From the NCBI GenBank assembly GCA_008921705.1, contig VFFE01007034.1, positions 815,250 to 879,249 on the forward strand: a stretch of DNA of 64,000 nucleotides, read 5' to 3'. This document shows positions 15,359-28,263 of this stretch, piece by piece. Origin of the DNA: Burhinus oedicnemus. Lineage: Eukaryota; Chordata; Aves; Charadriiformes; Burhinidae. The number at the start of each line of letters is the position of its first letter. Within the stretch, counting starts at the first letter, position 1. Position numbers and translations under genes: made by a program. A model generated the notes under the pieces. It did not search any database. It was not told where the DNA came from and saw only the letters and a list, made by a program, of their open reading frames with translations.

Positions 15359-15797
15359 TTTATTTGAAAAGAAATAATTCCCTTTGTGAGTTTTCTTATA
15401 CTTATGATTTACTTTATTGAATTATTTCCACTTTTACCATGTATACTTCTTGCTCATCTTCTACACTATCTATTAAGATGAAGAATAAAACTAGGCTGAT
15501 CAGTTTTGCCTTTGGAATTCCTTTATCAGTTACCAACACAATAATTTAATGTTTAAATTGCAAACAATACTTGGTAAAATTTTAATCCAAAACAATAAAA
15601 TTTTTAAACTGAAATCTTAAAACTTTTTCTGGAAGCATTTCTCTTAATATTGGATTTTGCAGCTTTTTTAAAGAACAGAATCAGTATTTTATGCCTACGT
15701 TATGCAACCGCATTACATTCTGAAACTGGAATTATTTAGAGGGAGCAGTATTTCTTCCAAGAATGATTAATGAGCTGAAAAGAAAAACCTGATGCTG
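15359..15797 (-). other. KLHL42: Probable KLHL42 3' UTR with candidate poly(A) signals
   Basis: This AT-rich stretch lies directly after the stop codon. On the minus strand it holds AATAAA at 15418-15413 and 15364-15359 and ATTAAA at 15549-15544. Which signal is used, or whether the UTR runs further toward 14 kb, cannot be told from sequence. Confidence 0.4.
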
Positions 15798-16249
15798 TTA
15801 TACTTCTCGAACATCAGGCAAATACATAGAACAGATCAGCATGTTTTGTCCAAAGGCTGGAAAGCGTCTTAGTGACTCCCAACTGTCCGTAAATATATTA
15901 TACTTAAGAAAAACACGGTGCTCCAAGCTTGTAGATAAAGTAATATCCCTACTCAATATATAGACTCCATCATTGTGGAGAGTGCAAGTCAAGTTAAGAC
16001 CCGATTTTGACGTGTTCTCTTTGAGGTAGAGCCATTCTTTGGTAGCAATGTTGTAAGACTGCACAGTTAACACGTCCTCACTTTGGCTGGATTTTTGGTT
16101 TGGTCCAAGTTCATGAATACAACCCCCTACCAGATATATAGTTTCTTCAACAGAGAGCATCTGTTGTTTGCGAACATGGACATCACAAAGTTCAAAGTTG
16201 GTCCAGGAATCAGAAGTGGGACAGTACTGCAAAATGTTCATATTCCTAT
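15798..16249 (-). CDS. KLHL42: KLHL42 coding exon 3 (last Kelch blades, stop)
   Basis: The acceptor is CTCTGTTTCAG|ATAGG (AG at 16251-16250). The exon completes codon 363 as Asp, encodes residues 364-512 and stops at TAA (15800-15798). It carries IYLVGGCIHELGPN, the blade motif VQSYNIATKEWLYL and the C-terminal FLKYNIFTDSWESLRRFPAF. The end of the protein (LPDVREV) is where the human protein also ends, so no further coding exon is expected. Confidence 0.95.
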
Positions 16250-19200
16250 CTGAAACAGAGAAGAGATATTTACAAATAAGTAAATATATTAGAAGGTACT
16301 CATGGAGGAGGATTCTTCCTCCCTACAAACCGTATCAGCCATTATTACACATTTCTTGTGTATTACAGTGCAAAAGCATAGCAGACCAGGGAAGAAATAC
16401 TGATTATTGAGAGCTGCAACTCTTTGCCCTTGACAAAAAACTTTGAACATTCTGTTCCTTTGCAGAGGGAAAAAATAAGCTACTTCTGGCACATTACATG
16501 ATGTAAATGGCCTGGGGATGCAGATCTTAGCAGAATAATCCCTATCTTTTAACTTAGCCTTTTAATTTTGTCTCCGATTGATAGGTAAGAAATTTTATGG
16601 AAAGGGAAATGGAGCTTTCCAACAGTGATCACAGATGTATCAAATTATCATAAAGACAGTATGCTTCATTAATGGCTGTCAAGCGATGATTTATTATCCA
16701 AGCTTAACTTTGATACTTTGCATTTCATTCCATAAATCAAAGTTTTATGGAATAAAATTCATAAAGCTAGTTACATTTCAGCAATTGGCATGGATGACCT
16801 AAGGGCACATGTTCAGTGCCTTATACAGAAAGAAGCACACATTGTCAAAATCATTTAAGAACCAGGAACTCCCTGTTCCAGCATCGGACAGACGCACAGA
16901 AAAAACCTGAAGCCATATCTATACTTCAGTTACAACTCAGTGGATGCATGTGTTTGCAATACTGTTATTCTACGAAATTGTTACAATACCACCCTAATTT
17001 ATGGTGCAGTGGAGACCCTGGCTGTGTCCAAGGCTTCACTAAATTAACACAGAATGCACAGGACTCGTTAGGTAGTAAATTCAGTTTCAGTCTCTGGAGA
17101 CCTGAGCTTAAATCCAAACTCAAGTGACAAGTGGCAACAGGTTTGCAGACTCCAGGCTGGTCTTTCAATAAAATCTGCTCCATATGACAAATCTATCCTG
17201 CATGACGATCTCCAGATGAGCTCCCAAGCAGAACAGCAGATGGTGACATACTGACAAGTTATGTAAGGGCACAGGTATAAATAGCCATAAATATAACTGG
17301 ATTGTCATGAATGAAGTGCATTAGCAGCATGATTAGGTAGGTGCTGCTATAGCATTTGCTTGCACTCTGATGATTTCCAGTCATTGTTCATTACTTTACA
17401 TTGCCTTCTTGAAGACCTAATCCACTTTAAATAAAGGAAAAAAAGGGAAAATATCATGGCAATGCCCTATGAAATTGCTGATCAAAGCTCTACATATAGA
17501 TGATCTTTGTCTACAAAAAATGTATTATTCTCTGACCCATTGCAGGAGGCAAATCCCAATTAAGTTTCTGTATCTACCTATAGCAGTAATCTTCCCAGGT
17601 AAAAAGTGCTATGGTTTGAGAGGGGGCATATGAAATAGAAGTCTTGCGATATGGCCTCATTTGCTCAGTCCAGAGCCTGGGTCTTTTATATCCACCGAAA
17701 CAAAAAAACCCACACCAATACAAAACATTAACATTATAGTGCCTGACATGGAGTTTCTATTATGATCTAGGTTCACAAGTGAGTGCTGAGAACTAGAAGA
17801 AGGGTCTTTATTCAGGAAGTGTCATTATAAATAACAGTGGGAAATTATACATCTACCATCTTTTGGAAAGTGCAGTCTCAGGAGAAACCTCTACACAGAT
17901 CAAAAAAATAGCCCACAAAACCTACTGAAACTGAGGTACATGCAGAAATACTAAAAATAAAGTAAAATAAAAATGTACATATTAATTGCTGCATGTGTTT
18001 TATGCAGTGAATGTAGTGAAACAGCAAATGAACCTCAGCGTCTCTCAGACAGATAGGCCTTAATGCTCTCCAACATCTGCATAAATTGGAAGGTGAATCA
18101 CCAGTGTAATTGTGGCAATTCTGGTTTCTAAGTCTGATAGCTGTCCTAAACCAAGGTGTCACAGAAAAAATGATTCTTGACTCTTGTTCAGGAAAGGACC
18201 TCTATTTATAACAAGCACAGGCGTTTGTTGGCCTGAACAGTCTTGGATTTAAACCTAAGTCTAAATGTGCTAGTTATCCACTGCTCACAACTTTATACTA
18301 TTTTACTCTCCTGTTTCCATTAAAAACGGCTTTTAGGAAAAGACCTAGGAAAAGGTTGAGGAAAAGACAAAGGCCTGAAGGTCAGTGGGAATCCCCTGAG
18401 GTGTGGAAGAAGCAAAAGGTAACTCACTGATTATCATCCTTCAGTTGAAACCACAGGTGATAAGTACCGAATAAGGAGCTTGACACAGGACAGCAATCCT
18501 GACTACACGCATTTTGTTAATGAATTTTAAGGGAATTGGATCTGCATCAGCAACATGCTGATCTTCCTATCCATGACACCAGGAGTAGGCAGCCTGAAGA
18601 AAGAACAGCACAAGCACCAGAAAAGGCACTTGCAAAGTGCAGGGGATGTAGGAGAAAAGCTTGTACTCCCATAATCTTGTAGCACTATTAACCAAATCAG
18701 ACCTTTTTCTTCTTACCTCTTCCTTCTCTTTCTCTAAATAAAAATGACAAAACCCTAACTCTGGTCTCTAGAGACAAGTCTTCCCATTACTCTGTTTCAG
18801 TCCCTTCTCCTTGTTCTCTACTCTCTTGTCTCAATGGATATTTGCCTTTAGGTCTGACTTTCCAGCACAGCAAGTGTTGTTTGCCAGACATCTTTCAGTC
18901 CTAGTGCCGGACATCAGGGACCACAATACACCCCAACAGGTCCTTTAGCGGGGATGACCAGAGGACTGGGACTGCAGACAACACCACAACATGGCCCTCC
19001 ATATAGACACAAGCACTCCAATATATTTTTGTTTACCTCAATGAAGCCATCAGGTTCTGGGTCAGAATGGACCAGACAAAATGCCTACGAAGGTTATCAT
19101 TACCAGAAGGAGCATGAGGGGTGGGAATGCATCTTTTACAAACACTGTAGTGGTTCAGAGCTAAAATCAGCTCAGACACTAGAAGGGACAGCTTGTTCTA

Positions 19201-22200
19201 ATGTCAGTTTAGCTTTGCTTGCAGTACTCTATGTAAAAGCTGAAAGACCTGGAAAAAAAAATTACTTCTAAAATGCTGAGGAAATGGTATTCCTCCCAAA
19301 GAATGGCACTATGTGCTTAAGGAATGAAAAAATGGGAGGTCTGTTTCAGTGGCTTGTTTTTCCACTGGATAAAGAAAAAGAAATTGTCAGGAGAGAATGC
19401 AACTTCAAATCTTTCCCTCTGTATAGTATCCTCAGAAAACAGGGTATAGAAAGGAAGTAAGTAAAAAATGTTGGTTCTTGCTTAAGCTTTTGATTAATTA
19501 TTCAATTAAGTTATTTCAGCACTGAAAATTTACCTATAGCTTCAATTTGCCTGTGAAACACTGAAATACTATAGTGAAAGGTAATGCATGTGACATACTA
19601 ATGCAGGCAGATATTTTCTTCAGATTTTTCCTTCTGACAGTCTAAAACAAGTATTTCACAAGTAAACAAAGTGTATTTGTTGAGACCTCTCTTTCTACTG
19701 TATGATCAAAATCTAAAAAAAGGAGGGCTAAGCTGTGTGCTGAAGTCTGTTCCCTCACAATGACAGAGCCCCAGGTCCACGTAGGCCCTGAAAAAAAATA
19801 AATATCCGATTCCTGTATGACAGAGAGAATTTTTTTTGTTTCATTGTCCATTATTTTCGACCAGTGATTTATTTCTACATGTTTTAATAAGTATTATGAA
19901 GCTTTCTACATCAGTTCAAAAGATTTTCTGAAAAAGAGAATAAAATGATCTGAGTCTTAGAAGAAATCAGGTTAAAAAAAAAAGTAAAACCAAGCTTTCT
20001 ACCTCGTGTAGTGTATCCTCCGATAACGTAGATCTTGCCTTTGCACTCACAAGCTGAGAATTCTGCAAGTGGGTTTGGCATGGATGCTACAAAATTCCAC
20101 CAGTCATTTTCTGGGTTATAGCACTCCACGTTGGAGAGGGATTGACCACCGATGGCATAGAGCTTTCCATTTACAGCTAAAAGCTTAAAATTGGACCTGA
20201 AAGAGAAGATTGTAGCATTGAATTAGGTTCCATAGATGTACAGAAAAATACAGGAAAGAAAGTTCATCCTGTCCAGACTCCAACATACTCATCATCAGTT
20301 ACAACTTGTACCATCTCTAAGTGACATTCTGGATGTTAATGATGTTGATACTGAGACTGATGAATATTTTATTTTGGATTTCAGTCTGTCACGGTTTGAA
20401 CTCTAAATGTTTAGTTAACTAATGTGTTCAGTAAATGTCTCATTTTTACTAGGCTTTTAGTAAAGTACCTTTAGTAGAGAAAAATGTATTACGTATACAC
20501 ACAGTCAGGGATATTATTTTAGTTAAAATTGCAGAAATTTCAAACAAGACTTGACGAATGCCTAAGAACAGGTACTTATCTTAGTCAGTAATACAAAGTC
20601 TCTTTAATAAACAGAAATTTGAAGCAGTACACATTGAATCATGTACTGCAAAAGAGGGAAGAGAGAATCTTCTGTACCTTATTCAGCATTGATTTAAACT
20701 ACTAAATACACCTTCCATCCCACTGAAGCAAGACATATCTGTAAATTAATGTTCCAACCATAGTTGAACAAAATACATTTGCCCTCCACAGGCAATGCCC
20801 TATTCTTTTATTTTTTATTCTGTTCCATTATGCACGGCAAAGGGCAACCGTCTAACGACTGGAGCGCAAGAAGCCGTACATCTTACACTTTTAAGATAAC
20901 ACAGGCAAAACCAAATGGTCTGTGGATGTTAAAGGTGCAAGTCTGCAGGAAGAAATTGGAAGGCTTGAAGTTAGAGGGCTTGTGTGCGCAGCTATTCCTC
21001 CCAGCTACGGCAGCTGGTCTAATAAAAGATGAGCTCTTCCTCTCCTCAGATACAGTCTCATTGCCTAGAAAGATCGTTCCTTCTCTACTGCTGAGCCAAA
21101 TCGAGATTTTACCATGCAGTATCCCAATTAACTAAATGTGTGAAAGTCACTGGAGTACACCAGCTCAGCATAAAGCCAAAGGGAGAACTGCGTTATGGCT
21201 GTAAAAGTGAAGTGGTGCTTTAGACTTGCATCGGCCTGCTGAACAGTAAAGTGAGTTTTACCCTGCGTGAATCTAAGATTCAAAACTTACCGCTAAGTAG
21301 TTTTGCAGGGTTTTGTCTGGACAAAATGAACCCTGCCTAGCAGCAGACTGCCCTGCAATTTCTCTTTATTAAATATATTTGGAAAAAAAAATTGTCTCCA
21401 GATGGAATCATTTTGTTCTTGTCATCCTGATACAGCTTTGGAAACTAAAATGCTCCTTTGAAGGAATTAATTGCTTTTTATGCTTTTTTTTTTTTTTGCT
21501 GACAGTTACGATTAGGTCACTCTGTTCATCTCCTCTCTACAGCAATTATGTTTTCCATCTTAGAGAATCCAGAATAACACAGCAATCAATAGCCGGTATG
21601 AAATGAGGATAATTACTTGCAAAACATGATGATTTTCAAAGCAATGTACCTGTTCTAAAAGTTATGGAGGAAAAAAAATCCACAAATTAACAGAGGGACA
21701 AAACCACAAAATGTAAATGCATTTTCCAAGCAATCCTTTAAAATCTGAAGTATGTTAGAAAGTCTGTAACTCTGTGCCTATGATGGAGATGGTGCAGGAT
21801 TTCTGGCTTGTAAAATGAGTTCACGTGTACACAGACAGCATTTCCCTATTCGAAGATCTTCTAGCCACTTTTTAAACATGCTAAAAGTTTGGCCACAAAG
21901 GACATGAGTTAACTAAACAAGTGTGTAGTGTCAGAACATTAAAGAATTCAGGCTTGGTAATTCACACGTGCTTCTCTAGTTACCCTCTAATTCTAGCTTC
22001 TTTCTATTTTATCTGAACGGAGGTAATTTATCCAGTTTGTGCTTGATGGCCTTCATATCACTGAATTGTTTCTTGCAGCACGGGGAAAACTATCCGGTGA
22101 AAGATATACGGCACAACTTTCAACTTCAGTTATTCTAGAGTGAGGCCACGTACATTTGTGTCAGTCATTTAACCACTTCCAACACTTGTTAAAATGGATG

Positions 22201-25200
22201 ACATTCAGTGGAAGTATCTCGGATTTATGGAACGCTTTAACTATAAGGTTAATTTTACTCAAAAGCAGCTGTAAGTATCCATCAGCACACTTTATGTGAC
22301 AGTTTGTACAATGGCTCAATATGTTATGAAAAACTTCTGCCATTCACCTTTCCATGCCAGTAACAGCAGGTGTTTTTATGGAGAGCGAACATTAGGAAAT
22401 ATTTAGTGTATTTTTACACTCTTTTAATGTGTTGGAGCAGCTGGAAACAAGGAAAGCAAACACTGAGCAACCAGCCAGCTCTCCACAACTAACAACTGTT
22501 CCATGGACTACAGCTTGGAAACAAGGGAGCTGAACAGTCCATCAGATTCAACTGCAGTATAACTCCACTCACATCAGTAAGTTATCTAAACTTGGGGGAT
22601 CAAAAGTACTTTCCATACACCAGGCTTAGCGAGTACCTTTCTTGTTGGGACAAGCCTGGGTATGAACTGTCTTCTCATGTCCCTCATGTCCTCTGAAAGG
22701 ACCCCAGGAACACAAGCTGTGGAGTTTTACCATACTTCAAAATACAACATTTTTCATTCAATAAAGACAAGGGCAAAGCACTACATGCAGGGAGGAAGAA
22801 AAATTAATGCACAAATGCATAGGATCCGGGGGCCAGAGGGTATAGCTTTCTGAATACAAGACAACATTCAACAACTTGCAAAAAAACCTACATTGTTCTG
22901 GATTGCATTAACAGCGATAGATGTATCTGTAGGAGACCACTATGAAAGTGGCTATGAAGAGGACAGCAAGCATTCTTCTTGTTCACTGACAGATATCATT
23001 CATTTAGTATACAACAAGAAAAAGTTAGCATAGATATTAGAGAGGACTTCCTGATCAGAGGGGTACCTAAACATGGGAACAAGTTACCTGGGAGGAAGGA
23101 GGTTGGAATCTACATTGCTGGAGGGTTTCAAGAACAAGTTAGACACGTATTTGTAAGGTAAGCTTGGTCCTGCTGTAGAGCAGGAGGGTTGGACTAATCA
23201 ACCTGTGGTTCCTACCTGCCAAATGATCAACTTTAACCTTCAAATTTCTCATAAATCAGATTACTTCTTTATTCTAGACTTAAAGTATTTACAACAGAGA
23301 CAAAGAATCATGAAAGCACAGTTACAAAGGCAATTCCAAAGCAGTTTACTTTTTTTTGCATGAACCACTTTTTTTTTTTTAACATTCCTTATATGAGTGG
23401 GCAGATCACACTGCATCCAACCTTTAGCTTTGGAAGCATGCAATATGTTTGTGATAAATATGACATGAATATTTCTAAGTTAAACATTTTTTTAAAAGTC
23501 TGTTTTCCCTCAACACAGAGGAATTCTGAGTGAAAAAAAAACATTAAAAAATGCAGAAAAAGAAGGTCTTATGAACGACCATTCCCCAGGAGCATCCTCT
23601 CCCGTATTCCTGTAAGACTCCTCAGAGTGGCAGCAGTTCAGGCACAGATTGCTCACAAAAACCATGTTCCACGTGCATGTGTATAATCCCAGCCAGGGGC
23701 TTAAAAGGGTCTTCCAAGTCTGGAAGATTTACCTGCCATGAGTGTTCTGAAGGAAAATAGAAGTGGAATATACAGCTGTAACTGGCATGTGCAGTAGAAG
23801 TCCTATGAGTACATTATTTTTAAATAGCAAATTTCAACTGACAGCATCAATTTAAAGAAAAGTATGGAAAGGTATTGAAGGGCATTACCTGAACAGTCCC
23901 CAAAGCACCTTGTTACCTTCCTGTCCCCAAACACCACAAGTGCTCTTGGGCAATATTTACATGAAGTTTCTTCCATGAAAAAGCCCAGGTAGTTCTCTGA
24001 AGATGCTATTCCAAGTACAGTAATATCTCTAGAATTAAAAGATCTTGAAACTGCGATCTGTTATGGACTATTTGTGACTGGTACCAGATTTAGCCCTCAG
24101 ATGATGAGAAATTCCAGGCTTAGTCACAGGCTTCCTCTATGAGCCTAAGCAAATTATTTTATCTCCCTTGTGTACGCATAAATAGGGAATAACACTTTCT
24201 CAAGCTTATGTGGGCATCAAAAGAACAATACACAGGAGTTACCCATCATGCATAAATTTGAAACTACAGTAATAAGACCTCTACATCTAGAAAGAAAGCT
24301 AACAGCTGTAAACTAAAGCATAATGACTGACTGCTAAGTATTCAGTATACATCTGACGGCTTTTGTCTTCTACTTACAAGTAAGTTGGGACTATTTCATC
24401 GATGCATGTGTAGAGAATCCCAGCATCCCGGGATCCTACATTATAATAATGGAAATAATTGAAAATAAAAATATCATTGAATTTACATGGTTCGTTGAGG
24501 GCAGAGAACTTCTTGTATTAACAGCAAATCAGCATAATTATTTCTATAACTCCTCAGCCTTCTCTTGAGGCCAGCATATGCATCCATTCATATAGGCCAG
24601 ATCCAGATATGCTTAAAATGTTGTCTGAAGTCAAACCAACTTCAACAGGAACTAGAACCCTCCCTCAAGGTATGTAAAAAATGCATCCATGCGATGTAAT
24701 TATATCAGCTGACATAAATTCACTTGGCAGTCACGTGACTGTAATTCCTAGGCAACACACTGGGCAACTGCCCTGCTTATTTTACTACAGCGTAACAAAC
24801 TAAAAATACAATGCTGAGCAAAGTGCAGATCTAATTGCGGCACATCTGTGCGGCAGACAGGCATCAGTGCTGTTCCTGTTAATCCAAACTCCCCGATCCT
24901 AAGAATCTCCCTGCTCTTGGCTCCTACGGCACGCACAGGTCATCCCTTCCTGTGTTCTGGCCACTAAAGGTCAAGCCAGTCATTAAAGAGCTGAAATGTT
25001 ATGTCAGATTGAAAAAAGAATAATTAATAACTTCAGAGTTGAGGCTCCATGAAGATGTTAAAGTCAAAAGCATGTTTTGTGAAGGGGTCAGCAGAGTTTC
25101 CATGAAAAAAACTTGCCCTGCTTATCATTCAAAGAGGACCATACTCACTTGCAACCTTGCAATCTAGAGGCAGATGCAATTCTGCATTCTTTTTGACCTG

Positions 25201-28200
25201 AAATAACTACCACGAAAAGTAGGAATAGAGACTATTCCAAAAACACCCATTCACATACTACTTTCCTGCCATAAATAGCCAATGTAAAATTCTATGTTAA
25301 GGAATACCTTGCTGTCACCTGTGATGGGCTTCAAGATTAAGTTGGTATGCCGGTACAGTTGAAAATAATATATTAATATAAGGAGAAAATATCCATGTAT
25401 TTATTTCAGATATAACGGTTATATATCCTAGAAAAAAGGGAAAGTGTGGAGGGAAAAAGGTTGATCTAGAGTTCAACCAGTCAGGTCATAAGGTGAAAAA
25501 AGGGCCTCAAAAAAGCATTTTTCAAAAGCCTTCATTCGCCATGCTGCAGAATCATCGCACATAATAACATCTCTCTTGCTATACACACCACACAAACCAA
25601 TGCCAAGACCTTGTAACTTGATCAACGTGGGACTTCTATGTTTAAGTTAATTTCCATAGGAGACGCTATGTGGGCTGACCCCATCATCCTTTCCTGTTGA
25701 GGCCAACGTGCTCTCAATCATGCTCACGTAGGCAAGACTGCCGAAGCGAGGCCGGCTAAAACACCTCAGTTCCCACAGGCGCCTTGATGAAGACTGCTAA
25801 GAGGCTCAGGCTCTAAGAAATATGGCTGCAAGAAAAAGTGTCTGCAGTGTTTAAAAGCTAAACCCTCATTTTAAGAGATGCTATTTTTCACAACACCTTT
25901 CCAAGAAGCCAGAAATATCCCGGGTGTACGATCAGTTCTGATGATTGATTATGGAGGCGCTCATTTCAGTGAAATTCTCACAATGATACAGGAAGTGAGA
26001 AAAAAAAGGGTGAAATGGGAAAGAACTAATTTTGGGTCAAACCCTTGTTTTGAGGGGTTTCAGCTAGCAGGATCACTGGAATACAGACTGCAGTTTCACG
26101 ACCCAGATACAAAGCATTTATGCCAAAGGTTGGGGTCTCTGGATGATCCCTGAATTTACCAGATGGAGAAGAGAATTTCCATTCTACAGTGAATTTTGGC
26201 CTCCTTACTTGTTTTAGTTCTGATTCAGGCAGAGAAGAAAAAAATTTAAGCACTTTTTCTAAAATGGAAACAATGAGGAAGTTCACATTGGATAAACAGA
26301 AACATTTTGTTTCAATGAAGTAAACGGCTTAATTTTGATAACTCTGCAGCGTGATTAAGGTAGAGCAGCCACAATCTTGACCACGGAGATGGACTCTCAA
26401 GGCTAGCTCTCTGTTATTCTTTCAAATGTAAATTATACAAGTGTTTCTGAATACTAACTTAAACACAAATGTCAAACAAACAGTTCAAAAAGACAAAGGA
26501 AAAAAGCAAAATGGTCAAAATGATGCATGATTCCCAGATCCAAATAGTCTCATAAAGTGAGAAATTTCTCACAGTGTTCCTGACATTTTTCTGGCGAATG
26601 TGTCACTGAAACGCAGGCCTACAAAACATTCAGATTTTTATGAAAGTACAAACCAATGAAAAACTGCTCCAACTAAAATTTTTCAGCCACCTCTAGCTCT
26701 GATAGACTGTACAACCCTACTAAGAGCAGGAAAACTTGTCACTTAAGAGTACTGGAGTGAAAATATACCACAAAGAAAGTTAACAGAAGATTTTTATCTT
26801 TTTTTTTTTTTTTTATCTTTGTTATTTTCAGAAGCATTTCTACTACCAGCAAGACAGCTGTTTGGAGAGACTGCCTCCTTGCATACTGCAATTTAAATGA
26901 ACTGTCCACCACCATTTCACAGTGAGGTGAATGACCACACGTGGTGGAGAGCTGTAGCACAGTCCTCCTCTGCAGATGCCTGGCTCACGTTCTCCCACAG
27001 CGGAGGCCTTAACCACCAGCATTTATGCAACAAAGCCACCTCCTCACCCTTCCCTTGCCACTGCAGCTCCCTGCACCGTGTAGAGGGGGCCCCTAAGGAG
27101 AAGAGAGGCTGCAGCATTGTGCTGTGGTGGGATGACTGCTGCCGGTAAAGACAAGGTTTGCCAGGCCTGTCCGGTGGCATGCTGCCAAGCCATCGCCAAG
27201 CAACGCAGTCCTGCCCACCACACGATGCAAGAGGCACGGGTGATTCACGGCACAGACACAAGTCTGAATCACTTCTCGTAACGTTGAGTCCAGTCAACAC
27301 CACGTGACTCAAGAGGGTCTGTTTTGACAATATACATGGACACACATGTATTTCAGGGAGCAAGGGTTACCTCTTCTGGTTCATTGAAGCCAGCTGACTC
27401 CATTCGTTTAGGCAAGGGTTGTAACAATGGGCAGCCGAAATCTCCTGGCTGGTGATCCTGTAGCCCCCGACGATGAACAGGTAGTTGTCCAACATCGCCG
27501 ACCCGTAGCCTCGGACGTTCACCAGATCAGGGGGCAGGTTGTTGGCCAGGGGCAGCCACCTCTCCGCTTCCTCATCATACCTCAGCATAGACCAGGGGGC
27601 TTCCGCCTGTGGGTGACAGCCCGGAGGCAGGCCCAGGGAGGAGGAACCCATGAAGTCCCCGATGGCCACGAGGGTGGCCGTGCCCCTCATCCGCCTCTCC
27701 TTCAAGTGCTGCTGGAGAGCATGGGGCAGGAGGAGATGTGGCCGGGCATCGGGCCTCCGCAGCACCTGATGGTAATGGGTGGCCATGAAGTCTAGACAGG
27801 CATCGTGCAAGTCCTGGAGACCGTAGACCTGAGCCAGGCGGTGCAGCTCGAAGCAGTTGCCCAGCCTCACCTGGGAGAGCAGCAGGCGGAGCAAGGGGGT
27901 GACCTGCAGGTAGGAAGCGGCCTCCACCAGCTCCTCCAGCAAAGGGGGCTCCTCATCGCCGCCCTCCTCCCGCTCCAGCCTGGCCAGGCAGGAGGTGTTG
28001 ATGAAGTCCAGCACCAGCTCCAGCCCCAGAGCGCTCAGCCCCCCGCGCAGCAGCTGCTCCTCCTGGCCCTGCCCTGCCTCCCGCATGCCCGAGCGGTAGA
28101 GGGCTCGGAAATAGTCACTCTGCTCGATCAGCTTCCTCTTGCACACCGGGTAGCACTTGTCCCCCAGCCGGATCTGCACCACCTCCTCCCCCGCACCGGC

Positions 28201-28263
28201 CCCATCCCCTTCTTCCCCTTCCCCCTCCTCTTCCTCCTGCCGCCGCCGCCCCGCCAGGGACAT
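15798..28263 (-). CDS. KLHL42: KLHL42, Kelch-like BTB protein (three-exon coding span)
   Basis: The coding sequence is join 28263-27371, 20196-20003, 16249-15798 on the minus strand: 893+194+452 nt, giving 512 residues and a TAA stop. By eye the layout is an acidic N-terminus (residues 8-27), BTB (about 28-130), BACK-like helices (about 133-190) and about six Kelch blades (about 195-505). The blades carry GG-plus-aromatic/W signatures such as FIVGGY, YAIGGQ, YVIGGY and YLVGGC. KLHL42 (formerly KLHDC5) is known as a substrate adaptor of the CUL3-RING ubiquitin ligase; its reported target is the katanin p60 subunit, which links it to microtubule severing in mitosis. The human protein is about 505 residues, so this copy is full length. 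All three junctions are GT/AG and keep frame. Exon 1 lies in a CpG island. The identification rests on recalled similarity to human KLHL42, which is very strong in exons 2 and 3, and on the neighbouring genes. Confidence 0.95.
16250..20002 (-). other. KLHL42: KLHL42 intron 2
   Basis: This 3.75-kb intron is bounded by GT at 20002 and AG at 16250. It contains AT-rich unique sequence and short homopolymer runs. I see no convincing exon, RNA gene or recent transposon in it; the open frames within it are short. Confidence 0.8.
20003..20196 (-). CDS. KLHL42: KLHL42 coding exon 2 (Kelch blades)
   Basis: This 194-nt exon follows acceptor TTCTCTTTCAG|GTCC (AG at 20198-20197) and ends at donor ACGAG|GTAGAA (intron from 20002). 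It completes codon 298 (Arg), encodes residues 299-362 and leaves one base of codon 363. It holds the Kelch signatures YAIGGQ and YVIGGY and the blade-closing pattern VECYNPENDWW. It is nearly identical to the human exon as I recall it. Confidence 0.95.
22985..23214 (+). mobile_element. Older, diverged CR1 LINE fragment
   Basis: Recognisable CR1 3'-region phrases include GAGGACTTCCTGATCAGAGG, a GCTGGAGGGTTTCAAGAACA stretch and GGGTTGGACTAATCAACCTG. It lacks the octamer tail and is more diverged than the copy at 31.3 kb. It lies in KLHL42 intron 1, antisense to the gene. Confidence 0.75.
24111..24205 (+). mobile_element. MIR-like SINE fragment
   Basis: CCTAAGCAAATTATTTTATC followed by AAATAGGGAATAACACTT resembles the MIR core-to-tail phrase in a diverged copy within KLHL42 intron 1. 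Confidence 0.5.
27371..28263 (-). CDS. KLHL42: KLHL42 coding exon 1 (start, BTB, BACK, first Kelch blades)
   Basis: This exon encodes residues 1-297 and two bases of codon 298. The ATG at 28263-28261 is fixed by an in-frame TGA two codons upstream (28269-28267), and it has G at -3. The donor reads AAGAG|GTAACC with the intron starting at 27370; reading through it hits TAA at once. The BTB core contains VQIRLGDKCYPV and KLIEQSDYFRALYRSGM. A BACK-like stretch follows from about residue 133, then Kelch segments ending at NEWSQLASMNQK. The first 27 residues are Glu/Gly-rich with an RRR cluster and look like low-complexity sequence ahead of the conserved BTB start. Base composition is GC-rich, unlike exons 2 and 3, because the exon lies inside the CpG island. 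Confidence 0.95.

Larger units (their letters stand above)
20197..27370 (-). other. KLHL42: KLHL42 intron 1
   Basis: This 7.2-kb intron is bounded by GT at 27370 and AG at 20197. It contains an old CR1 fragment (about 22.99-23.21 kb), a MIR-like piece (about 24.1-24.2 kb), a T tract at 21487-21500 and another at 26799-26814 (poly-A in the sense of KLHL42). Open frames such as the one at 25878-26153 resemble no family I recognise. Confidence 0.8.

Noticed and set aside
25878..26153. 91-codon plus-strand open frame in KLHL42 intron 1
   Set aside because: It was considered as a pseudogene fragment, but no parent family could be recognised.
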